Positions 52,201 to 61,009 of a stretch of 64,000 bases of DNA are shown in pieces. Both the position numbers and the translations under genes were made by a program. Source of the stretch: Plasmodiophora brassicae. Lineage: Eukaryota; Endomyxa; Phytomyxea; Plasmodiophorida; Plasmodiophoridae. The notes below the pieces were generated by a model. The model did no database searches and had not been told where the DNA came from. It saw only the letters and a list, made by a program, of their open reading frames with translations. The stretch is taken from assembly GCA_039704465.1 (NCBI GenBank), contig JASFAU010000002.1, positions 1,178,001 through 1,242,000 on the forward strand. The letters run 5' to 3'. The first letter of the stretch is position 1, and each line of letters begins with the position of its first letter.

Positions 52201-52925
52201 GCTCCCACCCCGCCCTGCTCACCGTGCCGAGCGACTTGTTCTACAATTCGAGTTTGGTGGCCTGCGCCAACAAGGCGGTTTCGTATTCGTTCGCCGACTG
52301 GATTCATTTGCCGTCGCCGGGCACTCCCGTCGTGTTCCATGGAGTGGAAGGCGCCGACATGCGTGAAGGCACGTCGCCGTCCTGGTTCAACCCGCACGAA
52401 GTCAACGTCGTCCTCGACTACGTCGAGCTCATCCAGTGCTCAATCCCGCTGTCCGAGATCGGAATCATCACGCCATACCTGAAGCAGAAAGCCAAGATTA
52501 GTCGTGCTCTGGAGGCAATGGGCCTACGTGGCGTTCGTGTCGGGTCCGTTGAACAGTTCCAGGGAGCAGAGCTCCGCGCCGTTATCATCTCGACGGTGCG
52601 AAGCTCGTCCAAACTTGTCGGTAACGACCTGAAGTTCAATCTCGGGTTCGTCGCCAATCCCAAGCGGTTCAATGTGGCCATTACACGCGCGCAGGCGCTG
52701 CTGGTCGTCATCGGCAACCCTCGCGTACTCCAGTCGGACAAGAACTGGGATGCTCTCCTCCAGCATTGCCTTCGGAGCGGCGCGTGCAAAGGCGTCGCTC
52801 CGAAACGTCCTGCCACCGACGTTGGTGAATCGGATGACTCGGGCAATGACTCCAGCTTGAAACCTGCTGCTGACAAGCTGGAGGGCGAGAACGAAAGGAA
52901 CCCCTCCGAGGTGCCCATTGTCTGA
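49221..52925 (+). CDS. EXD1-like (degenerate) 3'-5' exonuclease domain fused to MOV10-type RNA helicase
   Basis: A single exon of 1,234 codons. Residues 30-85 form a small helical module ending VRPTVKRFLQRHADG. Residues about 190-290 resemble the DEDD fold of EXD1/EXD2: QVELVDLKCVALAI, TVLLFDTQTCPAL, TTIVHDSASLASIFG and RVFDVQVAHQLL; the first acidic D-x-E pair is not conserved, so catalysis is doubtful. The C-terminal half is a SF1B helicase of the MOV10/Armitage type: GPPGTGKTATLVEAL (residue about 793), VDEAGQATEPE, SGDPEQLGPIV, RNYRSHPALL, GIITPYLKQKAKI, VEQFQGAELRAVIIST and NVAITRAQALLVVIGNP. MOV10-type helicases act in small-RNA silencing and retroelement control, and EXD1 is an RNA adaptor in the piRNA pathway. 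The fusion suggests a small-RNA role here, by inference. Confidence 0.85.
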   Translation: MAGADGDRSRLRPLSSDDEDVESARVTPDSCVDLLVEWIHKVGAGRVQLERLSEFFAEQPDSVRTLVRPTVKRFLQRHADGAVRLEVEPGPPRCQYLVAVEETDDICVFAPMLGDLVRGQKDRLPVKYVPKVLVERITKHAPSIEEFVDRHGLFFDLTMGDDEDGRVVCNIAKSDTAVVQHDDVIPEVVTTLARAESLVQVELVDLKCVALAIRPGLLCMAAPPSTVLLFDTQTCPALVHDSGLSKLLSSSAVTTIVHDSASLASIFGTDIPRVFDVQVAHQLLTSTTDPAPLELVLKTYSSFVVSSGCDSLSAETWDERPVASAVIQHAQQRVEYLIDSFAELSDRLDPSVIEAVYSRASATGRQVPTETPPAEEPPAQPNTEPQAPLPSELPSAAPLPSNLDDALRQFGDAFESDKHGISVSGSIAPLQAPVLTGVTCSVNLTITGSSEFSMVTCTLLQSSWQDPPPFSVTPALKRDSHQAPVGPSVDVVVSFRSSLPGCYRAALLMEFQSVSEGDGESEHSPGRIVIGRMFDNVNCVEPHRASSIAELGPQKPFQPRKRFTRFGRVERDTFDRDAIGSPPPMKTASSLAPYNVPAKFKLPDDFAAVPSIEGYAERFHQLLFAEEVKVRADQRNYDLSDAPLMPIDGSKGRYRVAVAGLAEKRPSVLVLDDVFLLFCDQTYRARVMAVEQDHIQIVTGETFRARCGSSPRADIRFVHNRKSFKLSHQGVDAFDPAIHGDLVFPSGDARIDDSKSSSDRQVDVDPKLNDEQRSAVQNLVEFDQRSRVPYVIFGPPGTGKTATLVEALRHIVRVHSDIHVLVCCPTNAAADLLVERLAPVMPPSSMFRVMARNRKQVETPSAVLPFAGICEDGDGFASHSMEDITADNVRVVVATLSTAGTFVNLGVPRGFFKLIAVDEAGQATEPELMSVVGPLADKQTRLVLSGDPEQLGPIVMSKDAAAKGLGVSLLERLVRLPVYGPGSAFIQRLVRNYRSHPALLTVPSDLFYNSSLVACANKAVSYSFADWIHLPSPGTPVVFHGVEGADMREGTSPSWFNPHEVNVVLDYVELIQCSIPLSEIGIITPYLKQKAKISRALEAMGLRGVRVGSVEQFQGAELRAVIISTVRSSSKLVGNDLKFNLGFVANPKRFNVAITRAQALLVVIGNPRVLQSDKNWDALLQHCLRSGACKGVAPKRPATDVGESDDSGNDSSLKPAADKLEGENERNPSEVPIV

Positions 52926-53044
52926 TGGTCGCGGCATTCAGTCTCGGCCCGGCCCTCCTTGCCGTCATCGCGGCTGACAAATTTACTAGGTAGGCAGAAT
53001 ACATTTTCTTGTTTAGCGACGAGCAAGTAAAAGTAGCATCGTCG

Positions 53045-56000
53045 ATGGAATACGTTTCGAATCTCAAAGGTTGGTTAACGGAGACTGAACCGGTGGCACA
53101 CTCGTGCTCAGGGGGAACGTATGACGCGTACGCCTCCCCAAGCAGAGCAACCCCTCCCGTTACAGGAATCATCTCGGCGCCAGGGTGCGGGCGAGGTGCT
53201 TGTATGCCGGATGGTACTCGGCAGGACGCTCTCGACGGAGCACTGCAACTTCTCATCGACGACGTTACGGCCAAGTACGCTGATCTGCTTCGGCACAAAC
53301 CGGGGCAACGCGATGTCGAGGAAGACGTACTGAAATTGTTGCCGACACGAGATTTCGAGTTCCAGGTTTGCTTGGGTGACTCCCTCCATGACATACCGCT
53401 GACGGTCGACGATGCAGAGGAACGAGCTCGTTCGCGGCTGGACTAGACGACTGAAGAACCGAATTGGCCCACTGTTGGAATCTCACCTGAGGGACGATGC
53501 GCGCGACACGAGCGCCAACATCGCCCTATCTCTGAAGGTCAGCACCGGTCGCAAGCCTGGTCGAATTATATCGATGGACTTTGGTGTGGTGCAGAACAGT
53601 GCCGAGTATGCCTTGTTATGCGAAGAAATCGACGCCGAAGTTCAAACGGCAGTGGAACGTCTACAAGGGAAGTCGTGGTTATGGACACCTGGCCATTCGG
53701 GTGCATCGTTGGACGAATCAAGGCCGCTGGCGTCCGTGCCTGATGGGCACGCATCCTCCTCTTCAAGCGACGACGAGTCGTCGCACAGTCGTGCGGCGAA
53801 CGCGAATGCCATAAGCAGTCCTATGGAATGGATGGACACGTCAACGGTATGCTCACAGTCATGTGTCACGACCGTATCGTTTTCCTCGCTGCCATCGCTC
53901 GACCGCGTCCCTCCGCTTCTGGATCAGGTCGTCAACGGCAACGCCGACGAAGCGACCCGTGTCGCGTCGTTGGAGGGCCTGAGAGTCTTCACAGCAACGG
54001 AAGTCGTCGCCAACTCACAATGGAGTCGAATTCTGGGCGTTCTTCAGGAGGACCGTCATCCCAACCTGCAACAGAGCCTGGTCGCCTACCTGGCCTCGTT
54101 ATTTGACTCGGCGGTCCCCGACGTCCAGGCGGCCGATATCCTATTAGCCTGTGGGTTGCGCTAATCCCCAGCTCATTAGCATGTTTGACGATTCCGCCCA
54201 GACATGCAGCATTTACAGACGATCGAGGCGGCTCCTGCTGGGCGACACATGCGCCTACTGCTGTACATGTTGCACAGGATCCCGCAGGTCTGGCCGTCGA
54301 TATCCGAATCAGTAGCGGACCACCTTGTCGAAACGACATTATCGCTGGCCTCAAAGGCCGATGCCTTGCTGGCGTTTGCCAAGCTAGACCCGCCCGCATC
54401 CTGGCTAGAAAGGTCACTAGGCGTCCGAGTCATCAGGCGCCGGGCCCACCCCCTGACTAACGCCTCGTTGCTACCCAGATGGATGCTCGTCGGATGCACA
54501 CGCTGGGCGCTGCTTCGCAGTGCCAGGCTGAAACAGTTCATCGAGACGGTCTATGCGACAGCTGGACCGGACGTTCCTCTGTACAACATCTGCCTGATAT
54601 GTCACCTGGGACGGTTCAAGATGGCACGACGGCTGATGCCAAGCACTGCTCTAGGGCGGCTGATGAACCTAGTGGCAGACATATGGGCAGAGGACGCACG
54701 CGCGACGAAGAACGCGCTGTACCCGTTCATTGTTCGCGTCCTGACAGCACCGGTTGTACCTGGCACTACCACCGACATCCACAAAGCTGCCCGAATGCTT
54801 CGGGAACATGCTCTCGACGGTCGACGCTGTGCAACGGGCGTCCTGGCGCTGAAGGTGATGGATGCACTGTCGAACAACTCACACACCGCCCATCTGGTCA
54901 CTGAAGGCGATTTCGTTTGCTGCCTGATCGAAAGGATCCACCATTCGGCCCATTCAATCCCGTTCACAGCTGCTGCTGTAGATTTGCTCTTCGCGCTGTG
55001 CCAGAGACGACGCGTGGTCAACAGCTGGCGACAATCGCCAATCGCCAGTGCGATAGCACGAAGTCTTGACACCGAGGCTCTTCGACCTGTTGCAGAGAGC
55101 GCCCTTCTGGCATTGGCGTCTTCCAGCGCTGGATGCTCGATTATCATCGATCACAGCGAGCTGTTCGCCGAACCGTTTCGACGGCTGCTGTCAGGTGCCT
55201 CGACGTCGCGTCTGCATCGTCCGGAGCTCTGTAAGCTCACATTGTGGTCTGCTGAGTACGGTTACCTAAATGGTGGGCGCGAGCCTCTCCAGGCAATCCC
55301 CCACAAGCTATGCTATCGTCGCCGAGAGGTTTCCGGATGCTCGGGGAGTGTGGGCTTATAGAGCACCATATCAGAGGGCTTCGACAGTGCATCGAACATC
55401 ATCATCGTGGAATGCGTCCCATTTCGAAGGCGACCGCCTGTCGTCGACGACTAGTTGACGCGATCATGTCGGCCGGAGTGCATTTCCAGCACGTTCAGCC
55501 GCTGGTCGCCGTACTTCTCCAGGAAACTGGCGTGCTGAACACGGCCCAGTTCGTCGACATGGAGGTCGAACGTTTCGGATTGGAAGTACTGCATGAGGTC
55601 GTGCACGACTATCGGTGCTGTGAACGCCTGTTAACCGCGACCCCTGACATGGCGGGCACGCTTCTCGACAAGACCGAGCTGACGCAATGCGACCTAACGG
55701 TGGATGACAACTTCAATGTCGTTGACGTACGAACAAGAGGCGCAACGTTTTCACCCATGGACGACTTGAACGCTCTTCGCGAGAGCATACACAGGCGTCT
55801 ATCGGGGTACATACGTCCTCGCAGCCCGAAGCAACCGCTATCTGACAAGGCAGTTCAGTTCGACCCTGCATGTAAGCAACGGCGGTATCGCAGACGATAC
55901 CGCGAAATGAATGATGCCCAGCCTGTCGTTCAGGCCGTTCCGAGCTCGAGTTGGCGTTCGCGAATATTGTTGCTGGCGTTGGCACTGAAACGTTTACACC

Positions 56001-56947
56001 TGCGTTGCGGGCGTTCCTACAAGGTCACAGTCCTCTGGGAACCCTAAGCCCTCCTCTAACGATCCCGAGCAGTGCTGGATAATGAAGAAGGGGAGCCCGC
56101 GACTGGTGCACCTGGCACACAGGATTTGGACCCGGCGTATTGCGGACGAGTCACGAATAGGTTATCCGACCTGGCGGGAGCCCTGTTACAATCATCATCA
56201 TCCAACGATCTGCCCCGATTCGTCGCATCCTACCTGGCGTTCCCGCATCTGGCATCTGGAACCGTTGAGGTCATATGCGTGCGCTGGTGTGCGCTCCCGT
56301 CCTACTTGTGATCGTACCTGTGCCATAGGTCAACACAGTTGATGAACGACCCCTGGAACTCGACGACTTTGCGGTCAACTGCCTCTGGGTCTGTCTGCAG
56401 TCGGGGATGACCCTTGACGAGTGTAAGGCTAAGTCTGTAGCGCTCACCACGAAATCAAGCCGCGGGTGTGTTCGGCGAATCGTGGCCTGATTCGTCGGGA
56501 ATTAACCGCTGGCGTTTAGGCCGGACCCAGATGTCGTTGGCCAAGCGTTTGAGACGGCGCTGCAATTGCTCGCACCGGATATCATGTACTCGCTGCAGAT
56601 GATGAGCATTGGGCTGCCGCAGGTATACTCTCAGTGGGCCGTGTCAACAGGCTGCCTGTTTGCTAATGGATCTGCTGCTAAAGCTCCTGGACGCATGGAT
56701 TTCACGCGGCCATCATACCGATGGGCATTGGTGCGCCGTCGTCCATTTCGCCATACGGTTATCCATGGGGTCTTGGGGCCTGGCCGCTGATTTCCTATCG
56801 CGGCTGAAACGCTCCCGAAGCGCGCTTCGCGATCGATCGTCATCCGGCTTCGCCACCATCGACTGGATCCTGGAGGTCGTCGCCAGGCTTCCTTGCGATC
56901 CGAACGACCTGCTTGCCCTAACGGCGTACCTAGCCAAAGAGCAGTAA
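53045..56947 (+). CDS. TBC1D32: Broad-minded / TBC1D32
   Basis: Multi-exon gene. Placed junctions: 53365|53418, 54153|about 54204 (restoring LLAYMQHLQ), and about 54416|54478 (restoring SWLERWMLVGCTRWALLRSA). The last matches the W..RWM.G...R...LR block of animal TBC1D32. Near the N-terminus ASLEGLRVFTATEVVANSQW and GVLQEDRHPNLQQ match the helical repeats of the family. The C-terminal exons (LPQVYSQWAVSTGCLF, WCAVVHFAIRLSMGSW, ending at 56947) fit its degenerate TBC domain, without the catalytic Arg/Gln pair visible. TBC1D32 works with the CCRK kinase in cilium assembly and intraflagellar transport. Internal exons between 55.3 and 56.6 kb are only partly joined, and the start at 53045 is the first reasonable ATG, 120 bp after the helicase stop. 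Confidence 0.7.
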
Positions 56948-57132
56948 ACTATGATTATGTATTCAGATGTGTGGGGGGCACCACTCTGTTGCATGCGAGG
57001 CAGTATGACGGGCTCGATAGGTCACTGCGGGGTATTACGTACTGTCGGCCCGCATGTCCGGAATGTTCCACAGCGGTCCGAGAATTTGCGTGACGCGGGC
57101 CCGGCGCGTAGGTCATTGTTCGTGTTGACGCG

Positions 57133-58997
57133 ATGTCGGCAGCCGAAGCGCAGCAGTTGAAGCAGGCGGGCAACGCCGCATTTTCAGCGGGAAACAACGA
57201 GGAAGCCGTCAAGTGCTTCACGCGGGCCATTGAGATCGACAGGTCCGACCATGTCTTCTTCAGCAACCGGTCGGCGGCGTATGCCTGCCTGGGGAAGTAC
57301 GAGGACGCGCGGTCCGATGCGGAGGAATGCGTTCGTTTGGCCCCCACCTGGGCGAAGGGATACTCGCGCCTGGGCCTTGCTCTGTTCAACTTGAGGGAAT
57401 ACGAGAAGGCTCGTGAGGCATACGCACGCGGCCTTGAAATCGAGCCGGAAAATGCGAGCCTGAAGGAAGGCATGGAGGAGGTGAAGAACGCGACGGAGCG
57501 TCCGTCGCCATTCGGGCAGATGTTTGGCCCAGACGTCATCGCGAAGATCCGCCTGAATCCCCGCATCTCACACTTCCTGGATGACCCCAGCTATGTGGCC
57601 AAGATCCAAATGTTGCAGAAGAATCCGGACACGTTGTCGATGTTCATGAAGGACCAGCAGATCATGGTGACGATGATGGCCTTGATGGGTATCAGTGGTG
57701 AAATGGGCGACCTTGGTGGTGAGGAACCATCTGCAATGGAGCGTGATGAAGAGCCTCCGCGATACGAAGAGGCTGCTGCTCAACCGTCGGCAGCGCCTAA
57801 CGCATCGCCGGAGCCTCCAAAGGTGAGCAGAGGCACGCGCGCGTCAATGGTAAGGGAGTACTGACAACGTTTGTGTCTAGCCCGAATTGTCGGAAGAGGA
57901 GCAGAAGGCCATCTCTGAGAAAGAGGCAGGCAATGCAGCGTACAAGAAGCGAGATTTCGATACCGCTCTGGCATGCTACGGGCGCGCATTGGAGTTGACG
58001 CCGTCTAACCCTGTCCTGCTGCTGAACATTGCTGCCGTGCACCTGGAAGCTGGCAGGACGGAGCAGTGTATTGAAAGCTGTCAGAAGTGTGTCGAAATGT
58101 GCCGTGATCAGGGCGGGCAGCTTGCGACCGTCGCCAAGGCTTTCTCTCGAATGGGGAATGCCTACCAGAAGGTCGACAGATTATCGGATGCGATCAAGTC
58201 CTACGAAAGCTCTCTTGTTGAGCACTACGATCGAACGGTTGAGAAGAAGCTGAAAGAGATCAAGGCGCTGAAAGAGAAGACTGACCGGGAGGCGTACCTC
58301 GATGTAAGCTGACATGGAATTGTCGTTTGTCTGGCCCTTGTATTAACGCTACGTGTATTGCGCAGGAAGCGAAGGGCCTAGAGCACAAGGAGGCAGGCAA
58401 TAAGTTGTTCCAGGAGGGCAACTGGACAAGCGCTATCGCCGAGTATAGCGAGTCCATTCGGCGAAACCCTAATGACCATCGTACCTACAGCAACCGTGCA
58501 GCGGTATGTGATCGAAGCGTTTGATTCACAGTTGGAATGAGCGGTTGACCAAATTTCCGCAGTGCTACACCAAGCTGATGGAATGGAACAACGCGTTGGA
58601 TGACGTCAATAAGGCCATCGAGCTTGACCCGACCTTCGTCAAGGCATACATTCGGAAGGGCCAGATCGAAATGTTCCTCAAGCAATACCACAAGGCGCGA
58701 GAGACCTACCAGGCTGGTCTGAAGCTGGACCCGCAATGCCAGGAGCTCCACGATGGTCTGATGAAGGTGGAGGCGGCCGTCTACAACGAGAACGCCTCCG
58801 GCGAGATCGATCCGGAGAGGCAGGCCCGTGCAATGGCTGACCCAGAGGTGCAACGCATTGTTCAGGATCCCCATATGCAAAACGTGCTGGCCCAGATACA
58901 GAGCGATCCGTCGATGGCTCAGAAGGCGTTCTTGGACCCCGAGATCCGCAAGAAGCTGGACGTGCTAATCAGCGCGGGAATCCTTCGCGTGAAGTGA
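57133..58997 (+). CDS. STIP1: Hsp70/Hsp90-organising co-chaperone Sti1/Hop
   Basis: Four exons (57133-57822, 57881-58303, 58366-58503, 58563-58997) give 561 residues, the family's usual length. TPR1 (residues 4-110, LKQAGNAAFSAGNNEEAV), DP1 (130-190, GPDVIAKIRLNPRISHFLDD), TPR2A (about 245-360, KEAGNAAYKKRDFDTAL), TPR2B (about 375-490, HKEAGNKLFQEGNWTSAI) and DP2 (AMADPEVQRIVQDPHMQ, ending SAGILRVK) are all present. The carboxylate-clamp Lys/Asn/Arg residues that bind the EEVD tails are visible (e.g. GNAAF, NRSAAY, KGYSRLG). It moves clients from Hsp70 to Hsp90 in the cytosol. The linker between DP1 and TPR2A is acidic and Pro-rich, as usual. Introns are GT-AG, 58-62 nt. Confidence 0.97.
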
Positions 58998-59064
58998 CTT
59001 GGAGGCGCGTCGAATGTCCCGCCCACGGATACATGATTGCATAAATGTGTATCAGTGGAGGCGC

Positions 59065-60172
59065 TTAAGTGGGTGTAGATGACTGGACCTTCTTGCCGAG
59101 GTAGACTTTGGAGTATTCAGTCATGCCCTGGCCGCTTCCGACAACGCCCACACGCCCGTCGACAGTGTCAGGGCTGCGGAACATGCTCTCCTTCTTAAGA
59201 GCGCCCTTTTGGATTGCGTTCGACTGAAACGCTTGCCACGAGCTCTTCTTGGTCTGCGTCTGATCGTCCATTTTCTTGAAACGATGCGTGCTCTTGATCG
59301 CCTTAATGCGCGCCCGCTTGGCCTTCTTCTGCACCTCACTATCACCAGGAAGTATTTTCAGGGCATCGGGAATAACGGGTTTCTCTGGCACCGGTTCTGA
59401 TGCTCCACGAGTCATTTCACTCGCCGCTCGCTTTCTGGAGGCAGCGCTCAACTTGACGTGGTCGACGGTAACCTGCACATTAGCAACCTGAGTATTTGAC
59501 CAGCGACGAGCCAATTTCGCCTTCTGCGAACCTGGCCTGGGTGGTTGTAATCTGTGAAGAACACTGTGATGGTCCCATCATCTTCAATCGATTGAACTTC
59601 GGCGTTGTAGAACAGGCCGTCCTGCTCATAGATTGCAGACAGCTTCATCCCGACCTCCAGATCAGTGAGTGCGACCTGTGGCGTCACGTTAATGAGCAAA
59701 GCAACGACGACGTCAACCTGGGTTCATCGGCTACCTCTCTTTCCGGCCGGAGCGCCTTGGCTGACAGCCCCGCCTCTGTATTTCCATAATCGAGGAATAT
59801 AACGTCGTATTTGTCATCGACAATACTTGTAATCCTGGCACTGTACCATTGATTATCTTCACTCCATCGGGCGAGACACCGGTCCCCAACCGCCCAATTT
59901 CTTAACACCTATGCAGCGCGTCATTGTCTGCAAACATCAGGCATGTAGACGAAGAGGCTTACTCTAGGCGCCGTCGGCGTGCCACCTTGTTCGTGCTTCG
60001 TCCGAACGTTCAGCAGGTTTTGTGTAAGATCGATGACAGTTAGCAGATCGTTGCGCAGTGCAATAAGAGTGTCATCACCAGCCTTCGTCAAGAGAAGCTG
60101 CTCGACAGACTGCAGATTACGCCGGTGCTCAGCGAGCTTCGCCGACAGCTCCTCGACGGATTGCTGCGCCAT
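59065..60172 (-). CDS. SMNDC1: splicing factor SPF30 with two Tudor-like domains
   Basis: Four exons (60172-59963, 59908-59735, 59675-59532, 59487-59065) give 316 residues. The N-terminal coiled coil (LSAKLAEHRRNLQSVEQLLL, LLTVIDLTQNLL) and first Tudor domain (VGDRCLARWSEDNQWYSARI, VIFLDYGNTE) match SPF30, which binds symmetrically dimethylated Sm tails and helps tri-snRNP join the spliceosome. A second Tudor-like unit follows (LEVGMKLSAIYEQDGLFYNA, ITVFFTDYNHPGQ), which human SMNDC1 lacks. The C-terminal tail has the family motifs KSSWQAFQSNA and ESMFRSPDTVDGRVGVVGSG. All introns are GT-AG, 44-59 nt. The start is the ATG giving MAQQSVEELSAKL, where the coiled coil begins. Confidence 0.88.
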
Positions 60173-61009
60173 GTTCACCGAGCGCGCCTCTGGACAACGA
60201 CGTTTGCAACGAGGCAACGACCGTCACCGCGGACTTCCGCACGTCCAAAAATATTAACGGTGACTGCCAGCTCTTCGGCACCACCCTCTTTGTTGTGACT
60301 TGTCCGCCGTTCCGCGGCTGGGCACGACCTCAGGCTCAAGGGCACGACCCAAGTCTAACCGTACGACGCGATCGCTCCAGATCAGCAATAACAGTGCCCC
60401 AAGCAACGTACAAATTCCTTAGAAACGACCGACGTGGTGTCACGTTCGTGGGGCGCCTGCGAACTGGGAGAAAGGGACCAAGTCTATGTATCTGCTACTG
60501 CAGTATCAAAAGCGTTGAAGGCTTTTGCTACCATTCATCCCGTTGGCAAACATTGAACTTGCCGTCGTAACATCTCACAACAACGCCGGTTGCATGCGAC
60601 GCAAACAACCGAACACAACAACCGACGGATACGCCGCAACCGGTCCGACCTCAAGGGAACCCTGCCAAGACGCCAGCACCTAGGCCTCAGAGGGCAGATC
60701 TTAGTGACGGGAATGGATACGGCGCACCCGATCCGGCCGCAAGGGAATCCAACGCCAGTCGCCGACCTACACATAGAGCCCAACCACCGAGGCAAGCAGA
60801 CCACGCTCGGCGGAGGTGCCACTTGTCCCGGTGCTGTGAAAAACTTGACCCTTCGTCCCTTCCATTACTATAGCCTATCACCCCATTGGATACAGCGACG
60901 GTTGCTCTCTCCGGTGCGCTCCTGTTCAGCGTTCCGCCCTGTGGCGCTGCGGAATTTCGAGCCCCCCGGCGCTGCCCGCACCGCGCGTTCCAGGTGCGGT
61001 GGTGCACGA
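60173..61009. other. intergenic region between SMNDC1 and BTAF1
   Basis: An 0.84-kb divergent spacer. Short frames are Arg-rich and show no domain. Two related words (ccggtccgacctcaagggaac and ccgatccggccgcaagggaat, about 75 bases apart near 60640-60740) form a loose direct repeat. Promoters of both flanking genes should lie here. Confidence 0.4.
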
